Positions 43,960 through 56,375 of a stretch of DNA of 64,000 nucleotides are shown here, piece after piece. The stretch is from Hofstenia miamia. Its lineage: Eukaryota > Xenacoelomorpha > Acoela. Under the pieces are notes generated by a model. The model was given only the letters and a program-made list of their open reading frames with translations. It had not been told where the DNA came from and ran no database searches. Position numbers and translations under genes: made by a program. The DNA lies in assembly GCA_004352715.1 (NCBI GenBank), contig SCFE01000091.1, forward strand, positions 324,515 to 388,514, written 5' to 3'. How positions within the stretch are numbered: position 1 is the first letter of the stretch; every line of letters starts with the position of its first letter.

Positions 43960-45245
43960 TGTACAAGAAGGGCACAAACCAAAAATTCCACAAATCACAC
44001 ATGAGGCCTACACATACCTACAGTTGGATCATAATGAAAAGCTTCAAAGAATCCTGGAAGAAAACAAAGACATATTCAATTTTGGTGAGATTAGCATAGA
44101 CAACTCAGTTGGAGAAGAACATAAAATTGTTGCTACTAGTGAAGCAACCATATGTCAGCAAATGAGAAGAGTACCAGAGCAGTTAAAACATGAGTACAAA
44201 AAACTATAAAGCAGCTATCTGCCAATAACATAATACATCTAAGGGAAATTCCTTATATATCACCCACTGTATTAGTAAGAAGGGAGAAAAGTTCAGGTTT
44301 TGCATAGACTTCAGAATGTGGAATATCCACTTCTGAAAATCAAAGATTTGTTGTACAATGCTGCTAAAAATACATGTTTTATCACTTTGGATTTACACAA
44401 AGCAAATTTGCAAGTGCCAATAAAAACCACATTTATAACTCAGAATGTTTTATATGAATGTTATATATAACTTTTAGTTTATGTAACACAGCAGCCATAT
44501 TTCAGAGATATGTTATGAAAGTGTTAAGAGGTGATAAGTTACCAAACTAGAATGGGGTTTGGCATATATCAACAATATTCTGATAACAATGACAATATAC
44601 AAAACTATGAATTCTTTACACAGCAGGTCTTAGTGTCAATGAAGAAAAATGTTAAATTCTGTGGAAAACAGTAGAATTTTTAGACAGGCACATATCAGAT
44701 GGTCAAATAACAATAAAAAACAAAGCTAAAGATGTAATAGGCAAATTTACATTTGTGAAAACTAGTAAAGAAACATTTCACATATAGGATTTTTTCTATT
44801 ACTACTGTCACCTCATACAACATATGGCTGAAAGGACTGCCAATATGTTGAACATAATGAAGAAGTAGAATTTGTTTGAATGTAGCTGGAGTTACCAAGA
44901 AGAACTAGAGCTTATTTAGTCAGAATTTAAGAAAAAGACTAAGTTAGATACACCTGATTACCCTTTATACTTGATTGTATTGTAAACACAGTTGCTTTAG
45001 TGTTTGCTTAAGCCATGAATTAAATGGCGAAAAATGTCTGATTCAATGTTATAGAAGGAAACTTAGAAATTCTGTGCAAAACTATTGATCTTGAAAACTC
45101 GAAAAACTAGCTTTAGTAAAAAGAGTGAAACACTTCCAACACTTCTTAGTATGTGCCAATAGCATTGGTTTAAATAGTTTAATAGATAGATCAAAAATAA
45201 TGGCAAGATAGATTGAAACACTTATGCTTTTCAGGCCAATTTTAC
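43960..45245 (+). pseudogene. Ty3/Gypsy-type pol fragment (RT and RNase H)
   Basis: The plus strand begins YLQLDHNEKLQRILEENKDI and EHKIVATSEATICQQMRRVP (44010-44180), the usual lead-in to a Gypsy RT. SANNIIHLREIPYISPTVLV follows, then shifted frames giving RFCIDFR, ITLDLHKANLQVPI and FQRYVMKVLRG (44300-44540). RNase H traces follow: DYPLYLIV, RKLRNSVQNY, LALVKRVKHFQHFLV and MARWIETL (44945-45225). Many frameshifts; the RT active site and integrase are not visible and no LTRs were found, so it is an inactive internal piece. Its last 130 bases (45118-45245) are part of the inverted repeat and recur reversed at 54140-54266. Confidence 0.65.
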
Positions 45246-45523
45246 ATAAGAAAGCCTTTGAAATATCAAAAAGAAAACAGCTTTAAATACTGCTTTCTAT
45301 ATTTGAAATGTCCAAATGATAAATGTACTGCATCATCACCTGCTCCCTGAAAAATTAAAAAAAAATTGGAAATAAAATTGAATAGTAGTTCAAGATATTG
45401 AAATAATTCAATTTCCTCAATTTAACTAAAAATACGGGTTGTATTTCAGTTGATGAGGAAGGATATTTTTCTGACATTTTCAAAAACTTAAAAGGAATCT
45501 TTTAAAAATTAATATACAACATC

Positions 45524-45660
45524 GTCTTCGGGCATTTTCATTTTTCCACTCAATGATAGCTATTCTTCAGCCAACATTTCTTCTGTATTTCGCCAATGTA
45601 GAATACTGCCATTGGAATCTCCTGTAATTAGGCCAAATATCTTATCGCATGAAAAAGTAC
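45524..45660 (-). pseudogene. broken internal copy of the WD exon (left arm)
   Basis: Minus strand repeats the GLITGDSNGSILHWRNTEEM part of the WD exon with a premature stop (EE then TAG) and changes such as KMKMPEDDV for KLKISEDDV. A tandem duplication that predates the inverted repeat, since both arms have it. Confidence 0.75.
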
Positions 45661-46934
45661 TATGCCACCAACTGCTCATTATGCACATAGTACTGGGGTT
45701 TTCTTGTAAGCCTATAAGACTGGATTTTAATTAGCATCTATTTTTGTCATTTTTCAAAAAAATTTTCTAATTTTTTTGAAAAAACATGTATATATGTCGC
45801 TCTTTATTATCAAAAGTTACGTCTTTTAATTGCCGCGGCTATTTTTTGTATAGCCCTGCTACTGACGATACCCTGGCTATGAGCCTGTGTATATGAATAT
45901 GTTGTGCAAAGAGCATCACAAAATATAACAGTGATTCATTGATTCAATAGCTGTGAAGGATATATGAACGCTTAACATTGAATATTCAGGCACAATTTTT
46001 ATGGAATCGAATCATTCCAAATGTAATAGGTGAAAGATATACTTCTCTTAGATAATATAAAAATATCAGATCAAGCTTGCTGCTGCACTTGCAAGGTAAA
46101 TACATGCATTGAATTGGGCGAACTACTCTGTTAGTCTAATTACATAAGGAAGCATTTGAAATATCAAAAGGAAAACATTAAATACTGTTTTCAATATTTG
46201 AAATTTCCAGGTGATAAATGCACTGCATCGTCACCTGCTCACCTGAAAAATTAAGAAAAATTGGAAATAAAATTGAATAGGAGTTCAAGATATTAAAATA
46301 ATTCAATTTCCTCAATTTTAATAAAAGTACGGGTTGTATTTCAGTTGATGGGGAGCATATTTTTCCAAAATTATAAAAATTTAATAGGAATCTTTTAAAA
46401 ATTAATAAAAAAACAACATTCTTAGATGAGATCTCAAAAATTTCATATCTGTAATCAAGGCCTTCTATAAACACTGCATTGCCCTAATATACATGTATAT
46501 TCACTTTTTTAGCTTTGAATTTAAATGTGAAATTTTCACATTAAAATATGTAAAGTTCCAATTGAACTATGTAAATTTCAAATTAGAAATGTAAAATTCA
46601 ATTTAAAAAAATGCAAACTTCAAAATTAACATATGCAAAATCCAAACTATATCTATTTAATTCTGCATTTATTCACCCTGCCTTAATTATATTATTGTTA
46701 TGCAGTTAAACATTGAATTCGTCTCGAACTATGTGCCTCCTGAGATAGGGTTTAATATGAAGAATAATTATTTTTTGTGACATCCATTTGGTATATAATT
46801 CACTCAGATAATATTTGAAGTAATTAATAAAATCGAGTTTTAGGAAAATCTGATAATGACTAAAATTAGTCATTGCAACACTTTTGAATGAATGTCATAT
46901 ACAACCTAATGTATTATGATAAAGAAAGCAAGCA

Positions 46935-47312
46935 TCAGTGACTGTCGCTATCTTCAATGTATTTGATATGCGATTCAACGTCGTCTTCGGAAATTTTCAG
47001 TTTTCCACTCAATGAATCATATTCTTGAGCCAACATTTCTTCTGTATTTCGCCAATGTAGAATACTGCCATTGGAATCTCCTGTAATTAGGCCAAATTTC
47101 TTATCAGTACCAGGAGCATTAACAATTGTAGTGATCTTGTCATTATGACAACAGAGATTTGCAATATTCTCAAAATATTTCATAACTCTAAATTTAAGTA
47201 AGCTAGTTTTCTTTTGGACCCTCCAAAATGTAATTTTATGATTGTCATCTGAAGAAACTGCAAAGACGGTTGCATCAGTGAAACCATTTACAAGGCAAAC
47301 TGCAAGTATGTT
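46935..47312 (-). pseudogene. orphan copy of the WD-gene last exon (left arm)
   Basis: 378 bases from a TTTTTAG acceptor to a TGA, encoding 125 residues. The 82 C-terminal residues are identical to those of the plus-strand exon at 52130-52507. No first exon lies upstream on the minus strand: the only known first exon is in the spacer on the plus strand. In the present orientation this exon therefore seems unused, although it is intact and not degraded. Confidence 0.7.
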
Positions 47313-48277
47313 CTAAAAATAGAATTGTTTAATACTTAATAGACCCTCCTTCATTTCGAAATGTTCATTGAACGCTAGAGAGAACTTATGTTTTGTCAAC
47401 ACTCATAATGCACTTAAACAACTTTCTAGTGATAAAACAAACTGTTGGAAATTCAGTAAAGAAGAAACATATTTGTTAATCCAAAAAAATGTTTTAACAT
47501 TCCTTCCAAAAAAGAGTTACTGATGGCATCGAATGCGAAATGTACAAGCTCATAAAAACTTAAATTCTGCTTTTGTGGCACATAGGCTTAAAAATATATA
47601 ACTTTCTAAAAAAATTCAGCTTGTGTTTACAGAATTTGAGTTTTGTTTTGTCAATTACAAGGAATTAAGCATGATAATATGTTTTAACCTTGAACTGTCC
47701 AGAGATTATTGAAATATTTTCATGATCATATAATAAGGATTTAAGCACTTATAGTTTTCACAGCATTTGTCAAGAATTAAACAACTGAAGAATTGAACAT
47801 TTCAAAAAGTCATCTACACCCATAGCCATTATTATTTTTTACACTGAATGCGTGGTACTGTGAGATAGTAATAGTGGCGCTAACATAACATCAAAGAAGA
47901 TAATGAGTTGCAATCTTGTAAATGAAACAACAATTGATTTTGTAAGTTATATCCGAATCGATAAGTGATTAATTCTATAAGTTAATATTCGGGAACCTAT
48001 AAGTTATTTATAAAATATAAATTTAGAAAAATTCCCAACACTGTCAAAATCTCAACTCAGCATTTCAAGTACTCGAATCCATCTTGATATTAGTTTGACT
48101 GGGATCTATTTTTCTTAAATCTTCGCATTGTCTCTTCTCATAACATCCTTTGCATTGAATTTCATGCCTTCCTCTTTCCTCCATGATATTTACTTGTCGT
48201 GTTTGCTTAAAAATATAATATCCTCAAATGATTAGAAGTATTTACGTTCATGAGCAAATACAAACAAATTGCTGAAT

Positions 48278-51200
48278 ATGAATATGCACAAATCACTTGA
48301 AAATCCTTTTACAGAATTAGCGTTGCTTAAGAAAGAGGACAACAGCAAAATCAAATTCATTTACACAATTGGTGATGAAATTGTATTAGCAATATCAGAA
48401 AATGGAAGACTTAGTGTCTTTAAGTTAAGGTTCCCTTCAGATTGTATTTCAGAATGGTTCACAAACTTCAACATCAAAGATTGTAGAGTCATTGTCTTGA
48501 ATGCTGATATGTTTAAGGATTATGATACCTGTGCTTATGTATATGTTGTTTGCCAAGAAGATCTATCGAATAAAACTGAAATCATTTACTTTGAAGTAGG
48601 TTGCAATGGGGCATTATCAAAAATCGGTTCTGTAGAGAAGTCCCATCGCGACATGCATTTGGCAATTTGTGATAAGTCGGCTGCTAGATGCATAGCTTAT
48701 AGCTCAGAGGCAATATTTCGCCTACCATTACCCTCGACTAATGACTATGAAGAGAAACATTTTGAATGGATCATACAGGGTTGCGTTCTAACTGATTACA
48801 TATACGTGCTTCAATGCAAAAAGGAAGGCTTAGAAATCAAAAGATTTTGTTTCAACAATAAAATTGAAAGTGATCGTTCTAAGGTGACTACAATCCAAAA
48901 TGTGCAAAAAATATCGAACATTTTTATTGTCTCAAAAACTGAGTTTGTCGTGCATTTTTGTGATGAAAAACTGTACTTGGTCAACACATTCCACAACACT
49001 TGTAAATTAGTTTCCAGGTGTGAAAGACCGATTTTGTTTTTGCATAACTTCGAATTATCCAATGAACAATGTGTTTTTTATGCAACAAAAAGCAGCATTG
49101 GTATACTCGATAGACATTATCACAAAGAATGCTCGCATGAATTTAAAAAGGTAACAGTAACAATTTAAAATTTTCATATAATTTATTCTTCAAAAGTGCA
49201 CTTACTCGTGTATTAGCGGTTAAACTAAGTTTGTGCTAATTTTGGGGAATTTTGAGCTCAAATCAAATAGGAAGAACTTGATATTTGGTGACTTTTTCCA
49301 CATTTTAAGTACTTTTTGTCTGCACAATATGGGAGTGATCCTAACTTTGATTAGTTAGATTTAACAAAAACATCAATAAGCTAAGATTGGGGTAGCTTTG
49401 TTACTCCTGAAGAAATCATCTTAAAACTCTTGCCTTAGGATGATTGCTAGTTTGTTATAATAATGCCATGCTTGAAAAACCCTAATGCTATGATTTCATT
49501 AAAATTTTATTAATATTCATTCAGCTTGTACCCCAAAAAGTCTATATTGTGAAATTCTGATTTTCTTAGTTTTTGTATGCTATGATTTTTGCATATTTTA
49601 GCTGCTATGCGAAGAATACAATCTGTGAAAAAAGCTATATCAAGTCTAAAAAGCCAGGAATTTGAATTTAATATTTATGAGAAGTCAAGAGCTAAATAAC
49701 ATTAAAAATCACAATGAAACCTTAAATATAGATGAGATTACTCAATTTTACAGAAAAAATGGATGCAACAGTGGATGACTTAGAAGAAGTTCTTAATCTT
49801 CAAAGTTCTACTAACTATAAAGAAGAGTAAGTTCAATTTGCTCCATTACGTAGATTTTGGACGTCAATTTTTAATAGAATTAATAATCCTGTGGGGAGGG
49901 AGCCATCTCGAAACAGATTCATACAAATTTTGCTGCACCAAATCATGCATGGGTTGTGAAACCATCTTATTTTATAAATATATTTATGGCTGAAATCTTA
50001 GAGGCCCACCTAAGTTAAACAAACTTGTAAATTCGTTAAAATTTAGTGGGACTGGTTCATTTAGAGATGTATTCAATTCATTGAAATCAAGTAGATAGAG
50101 CTGAGCTTGAAGCATTTATTTGATTGTATATAGTGGCTGGAGTACATAGGGTACATGACTGTAGCTTAGAAAAACATCGTTCAACAGTCTTTTGGGTTAC
50201 GCTGACGAAGAAAAGATTTGCATTAATGAAGTGACTTTCTGGATCAAGGTGAATGAAATGATAACGAAGTTTATAGTTCAATACGTTATTTATGAGAAAC
50301 TTTTCGCCAAAAATAAATCACCTTATCTTCTTCATTCTAACATGACAATCAATAAAAAACTATTAGAATATCACGATGGTGTTTGAATAAATTTGGTTGA
50401 GCTTGGGGCAAGCCGCCTCACAGGCTGCTTGTGAGTTACCTGCAGACAGTGGTTACTGCTTGAGCAGTTGATCCTGGTGCCCTGTGACCGAAACATGACC
50501 AAAACCATGCAAATTTGCATATATTTATGTGCGCGTGTACGCATGTATCAACTTAGTAAATTATGACAAATATGAAGTGATTTGTGTTTTTCTATTTGTG
50601 GTTGAATAGATATTGATATTCGTTGTATACATAGTTCTTACAGACAAATTTAATTTTATTTGATGGAAATCTGTCACAATTAGACAGATTACTTGATTTT
50701 GTCAAAATGTGTATGAGAAAGAGTATTACAGTTAACTAATGTCTAGTTGAAAATGCGAGGTCAATGGGAAGAACAGATTAACATATTATCCCCTGACTAA
50801 ATTAAATAATTACTAACTAAGCATCTGAACTGATTCTTCTTTCCTTTCCTATTGTATGCTTACTGAAGAAAAAACTAATTGAAATAATTGAGAGGAAATT
50901 AAGGGCAAATGTTTTACCTTGCGGGTCGAATTCAGCCTGAAATTTTATTTGCTGGGCCAAATGCATTCAAAACATTGTTTGCTGTGAGCATGTCAAGCTT
51001 CTTGAAATTGTGAGCTTTGGGGAGGGTAGCGTTTATAAATTTAAGCTGCCTCCAATTGTTGGATCAAAAGCTTTAATTGTAAAAATATCATGCAAATTGA
51101 AGTTATGCAAAGCATCTATTTTTACTTAAAATCTAAATAAGGAATTTACAAATTTTCATATGTAAAAATCGATTTATACAGTTTTAAGCTCTTTTAAATT

Positions 51201-52507
51201 GGGTTAACTTTGTTACCCTATTTTCGTTTAACCGAAATTTATTTTAGCATTGTTTAACCATTAGGCTAGAAAAAACATCATATATTGTAAATTTTACTCA
51301 ATTTAATATCAGATTCTTGAGGGAAGGAAAATTTTGTCTGAAATCTGGAACAGCTATTCGCAAATTATGTTGACTGGCGTTTTGTTAATATTCTAGAAAC
51401 ATTGCAATTGCAATATAAGAATATTTCTATTAAGCAATTATTCAAAATACAGTCAAATAACTTATAGGTTCCAGAATATATAGAATTGATCGCTTATCGA
51501 TTAGAATATAACTTACAAAATCAATTGTTCTTTTTTGTTGTAATGTTAGCGCCACTATTACTGTCTCACAGTACCAGACATTCGGTGCAAGAAATAATAA
51601 TGGTTATTATAGGTGTAGATGGCTTTGCGATATGTTACAGTGGATTCAATTCTTCAGTGGTTTAATTCTTGACAAATGCTGTGAAAACTATAAGTGCTTA
51701 AATCCTTATTATATGATCATGAAAATATTTCAATAATCTCTGGACAGTTCAAGGTTAAAACATATTATCATGCTTAATTCGATGTAATTGACAAAACAAA
51801 ACTCAAATTCTGTAAACACAAGCTGAATTTTTTTAAAAAGTTATATATTTTTAAGCCTATGTGCCACAAAAGCAGAATTTAAGTTTTTATGAGCTTGTAC
51901 ATTTCGCATTCGATGCCATCAGTAACTCTTTTTTGGAAGGAATGTTAAAACATTTTTTTGGATTAACAAATATGTTTCTTCCTTCCTGAATTTCCAACAG
52001 TTTGTTTTATCACTAGAAAGTTGTTTAAGTCCATTATGAGTGTTGACAAAACATAAGTTCTCTCTAGCGTTCAATGAACATTTTGAAATGAAGGAGGGTC
52101 TATTAAGTATTAAACAATTCTATTTTTAGAACATACTTGCAGTTTGCCTTGTAAATGGTTTCACTGATGCAACCGTCTTTGCAGTTTCTTCAGATGACAA
52201 TCATAAAATTACATTTTGGAGGGTCCAAAAGAAAACTAGCTTACTTAAATTTAGAGTTATGAAATATTTTGAGAATATTGCAAATCTCTGTTGTCATAAT
52301 GACAAGATCACTACAATTGTTAATGCTCCTGGTACTGATAAGAAATTTGGCCTAATTACAGGAGATTCCAATGGCAGTATTCTACATTGGCGAAATACAG
52401 AAGAAATGTTGGCTCAAGAATATGATTCATTGAGTGGAAAACTGAAAATTTCCGAAGACGACGTTGAATCGCATATCAAATACATTGAAGATAGCGACAG
52501 TCACTGA
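48278..52507 (+). CDS. beta-propeller / WD-repeat-like protein, two-exon model, 416 aa
   Basis: Exon 1 (48278-49150, 291 codons) starts at the first ATG after an in-frame stop and ends at AAAAAG|GTAACA in phase 0. Exon 2 (52130-52507, 125 codons) follows a TATTTTTAG acceptor in phase 0 and ends with TGA. The joined frame is open. Exon 1 shows strand-like repeats (IVLAISENGRLSVFKLRF, FVVHFCDEKLYLV, VFYATKSSIGILDR) as in irregular propellers. Exon 2 has two WD-type blade ends, VFAVSSDDNHKITFWRV and GLITGDSNGSILHW, then an acidic tail. No signal peptide. I cannot name the family. Upstream exons are possible. The intron also holds two short open pieces with fair splice sites (49602-49700, 49742-49826) whose phases do not fit the model. 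Exon 2 lies inside the right arm of the inverted repeat. Confidence 0.6.
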
Positions 52508-54266
52508 TGCTTGCTGTCTTTATCATAATACATTAGGTTGTATATGACATTCATTCAAAAGTGTTGCAATGACTAATTTTAGTCATTATCAGATTTTCCT
52601 AAAACTCGATTTTATTAATTACTTCAAATATTATCTGAGTGAATTATATACCAAATGGATGTCACAAAAAATAATTATTCTTCATATTAAACCCTATCTC
52701 AGGAGGCACATAGTTCGAGACGAATTCAATGTTTAACTGCATAACAATAATATAGTTAAGGCAGGGTGAATAAATGCAGAATTAAATAGATATAGTTTGG
52801 ATTTTGCATATGTTAATTTTGAAGTTTGCATTTTTTTAAATTGAATTTTACATTTCTAATTTGAAATTTACATAGTTCAATTGGAACTTTACATATTTTA
52901 ATGTGAAAATTTCACATTTAAATTCAAAGCTAAAAAAGTGAATATACATGTATATTAGGGCAATGCCGTGTTTATAGAAGGCCTTGATTACAGATATGAA
53001 ATTTTTGAGATCTCATCTAAGAATGTTGTATTTTTATTAATTTTTAAAAGATTCCCATTAAATTTTTATAATTTTGGAAAAATATGCTCCCCATCAACTG
53101 AAATACAACCCGTACTTTTATTAAAATTGAGGAAATTGAATTATTTTAATATCTTGAACTCCTATTCAATTTTATTTTTCTTAATTTTTCAGATGAGCAG
53201 GTGACGATGCAGTGCATTTATCACCTGGAAATTTCATATATTGAAAACAGTATTTAATGTTTTCCTTTTGATATTTCAAATGCTTCCTTATGTAATTAGA
53301 CTAACAGAGTAGTTCGCTCAATTCAACGCATGTATTTACCTTGCAAGTGCAGCTGCACGCTTGATCTGATATTTTTATATTATCTAAGAGAAGTATATCT
53401 TTCACCTATTACATTTGGAATGATTCGATTCCATAAAAATTGTGCCTGAATATTCAATGTTAAGCGTTCATATATTTTGTGATGCTCTTTGCACATCATA
53501 TTCATATACACAGGCTCATAGCCAGGGTATCGTCCGTAGCAGGGCTATACAAAAAATAGCCGCGGCAAATAAAAGATGTAACTTTTGATAATAAAGAGCG
53601 ACATATATACATGTTTTTGCAAAAAAATTAGAAATGACAAAAATAGATGCTAATTAAAATCCAGTCTTATAGGCTTACAAGAAAACCCCAGTACTATGTG
53701 CATAATGAGCAGTTGGTGGCATAGTACTTTTTCATGCGATAAGATATTTGGCCTAATTACAGGAGATTCCAATGGCAGTATTCTACATTGGCGAAATACA
53801 GAAGAAATGTTGGCTGAAGAATAGCTATCATTGAGTGGAAAAATGAAAATGCCCGAAGACGATGTTGTATATTAATTTTTAAAAGATTCCTTTTAAGTTT
53901 TTGAAAATGTCAGAAAAATATCCTTCCTCATCAACTGAAATACAACCCGTATTTTTAGTTAAATTGAGGAAATTGAATTATTTCAATATCTTGAACTACT
54001 ATTCAATTTTATTTCCAATTTTTTTTTAATTTTTCAGGGAGCAGGTGATGATGCAGTACATTTATCATTTGGACATTTCAAATATAGAAAGCAGTATTTA
54101 AAGCTGTTTTCTTTTTGATATTTCAAAGGCTTTCTTATGTAAAATTGGCCTGAAAAGCATAAGTGTTTCAATCTATCTTGCCATTATTTTTGATCTATCT
54201 ATTAAACTATTTAAACCAATGCTATTGGCACATACTAAGAAGTGTTGGAAGTGTTTCACTCTTTTT
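51452..54266. repeat. right arm of a large inverted repeat
   Basis: Reverse complement of 45118-48012, ended by a single N at 54267. Holds the functional-looking WD exon (52130-52507), the degenerate repeats (about 52790-52930), the EQV micro-frame (53193-53257) and the broken WD exon piece (53738-53870). Compared with the left arm it lacks about 41 bases near 53476. Confidence 0.85.
53738..53870 (+). pseudogene. broken internal copy of the WD exon (right arm)
   Basis: Mirror of 45524-45660 with the same premature stop. Confidence 0.75.
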
Positions 54267-54267
54267 N

Positions 54268-55182
54268 GAAATTTACATAGTTCAATAGGAAGTTTACATA
54301 TTTTAATGTGAAAATTTCACATTTAAATTCAAAGCTAAAAAAGTGAATATACATGTATATTAGGGCAATGCAGTGTTTATAGAAGGCCTTGATTACAGAT
54401 ATGAAATTTTTGAGATCTCATCTAAGAATGTTGTTTTTTTATAATTTTTAAAAGATTCCCATTAAATTTTTATAATTTTGGAAAAATATGCTCCCCCATC
54501 AACTGAAATACAACCCGTACTTTTATTAAAATTGAGGAAATTGAATTATTTTAATATCTTGAACTCCTATTCAATTTTATTTTTCAGATGAGCAGGTGAC
54601 GATGCAGTGCATTTATCACCTGGAAATTTCATATATTGAAAACAGTATTTAATGTTTTCCTTTTGATATTTCAAATGCTTCCTTATGTAATTAGACTAAC
54701 AGAGTAGTTCGCCCAATTCAATGCATGTATTTACCTTGCAAGTGCAGCTGCACGCTTGATCTGATATTTTTATATTATCTAAGAGAAGTATATCTTTCAC
54801 CTATTACATTTGGAATGATTCGATTCCATAAAAATTGTGCCTGAATATTCAATGTTAAGCGTTCATATATCCTTCACAGCTATTGAATCAATGAATCACT
54901 GTTATATTTTGTGATGCTCTTTGCACAACATATTCATATACACAGGCGCATAGTCAGGGTATCGTCCGTAGCAGGGCTATACAAAAAATAGCCGCGGCAA
55001 ATAAAAGATGTAACTTTTGATAATAAAGAGCGACATATATACATGTTTTTTCAAAAAAATTAGAAAATTTTTTTGAAAAATGACAAAAATAGATGCTAAT
55101 TAAAATCCAGTCTTATAGGCTTACAAGAAAACCCCAGTACTAGGTGTATAATGAGCAGTTGGTGACATAGTACTTTTTCATG
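54268..55182. repeat. third, partial copy of the arm sequence (direct repeat of 52862-53735)
   Basis: Starts immediately after the N and repeats the right arm in the same orientation up to TTTTTCATGC. It contains the 41 bases (GCTATTGAATCAATGAATCA and flanks, near 54875-54915) that the right arm lacks but the left arm has. It contains no WD exon. Confidence 0.8.
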
Positions 55183-55249
55183 CAAAATATTTAAGTTGTG
55201 CAGTCGTATACAAGTTTTGTTTTTTCATTACTAGGGAGAATGCGATTTA

Positions 55250-56375
55250 TAGTAATGTCTGCCACGTCCGTTGAATCCCGAAATTTTATCATGGATTATT
55301 ATTACCTACAATTACAGTAGGTTAATGACACCAATGAATGTTTTGTAATTGAAAACCACAACTCTGAGAGAGATCTGAATATTGTTCGGTCGATTCTTAA
55401 TGAAATCGTTTCCCGGGTTTGTTCAAGAAGGTCTTATTTTCATCCATTAAACAGCCTAGCTGTTTAGACTCGCTTATTAATACAGATGGCAATTCTCCTA
55501 AGCTTCCTGAAAAGTTAAATATGTAGGTGTCTATCTAGACTCAAAATTAACACTCAAATTTCACGTCTCTGAACTGGTGCGAAAACTCTTTTACATCGTC
55601 AATTCTATTTCGTATATTAAGAGGTATCTAAACGATTCCACTCAATATTTCATATTCGATACTTACGTTGCTCTTTATGTTTTGTATGCAGCTCCGGTTT
55701 GGGTTTCCTATATAAGGGCTAAAGATAAGCAACGCATCATAAGTTTCCTTCGACAAGCTGGCCGTATACTTGGTATAAGTTACAATTGCCTGATGATCAG
55801 CAATTTTAAAAACTTTTTACCAACTAGTCTCCTAATTGCTGTCCTCTTCCAATATATGGCTTCATGAGATACATTGTAAGATCAAATAGTCTACAGATTT
55901 GCGAGTGTATGTATGCATACCTAGTATATATATATATATTCTAACCTTCGTCATATACTGTATTCAAGATTGTATTTTTAAAAAGCAATGCAATGTAAAA
56001 GCTGATTTGCAGACAGCAAAACCACCGCAATTCATCAATATTTCTAGGAAGAAGCGAAATGCAGCCAGTAAAATCAATATTCTTATGAAGGCTTACTATT
56101 CAGATAAAATAATTGTTTGCCATTTCATTGTGTTCTCAATTCCATCTAATAACTTTTCTTTTTCCAAAAGCATTACTATCCCGAATTTCTGGAAAGCGAT
56201 TCTACAGGAAGTGAAAAAACCTCAATTTCATTTAATTGATTTATTCCTAGTACAGATCCAAGAATCAAGTTATTTATATTTCGTTGAGGTGCACGACCTG
56301 TGTGATGTGACTGTTCGCAATGCTGCTATACAACATTCATTCAATTGCTCATTGTTAGATGTTTCATCTTTATAG
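55250..56375 (+). pseudogene. LINE reverse-transcriptase C-terminal relic
   Basis: KVKYVGVYLDSKLTLKFHVS (about 55512-55575) is the conserved block after the RT active site in APE-type LINEs. It is followed by RKLFYIVNSISYIKRYL, VLYAAPVWVSYIRAKDKQRI and FLRQAGRILGISY (to 55865). The sequence before it has stops, and no YxDD box is readable. The frame at 55950-56375 (ISRKKRNAASKINIL, then ITIPNFWKAIL) may be the degraded C-terminus of the same element. Confidence 0.6.

Larger units (their letters stand above)
45118..48012. repeat. left arm of a large inverted repeat
   Basis: Matches the reverse complement of 51452-54266. Identity is nearly complete around the WD exon and lower, with small insertions, near the inner end (47820-48012). 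It carries, in minus-strand order, the WD exon copy (47312-46935), a cluster of degenerate repeats of about 22 bases (46515-46650), an EQV micro-frame (46255-46178), a broken second piece of the WD exon (45660-45524) and the edge of the Gypsy fragment. Confidence 0.85.
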
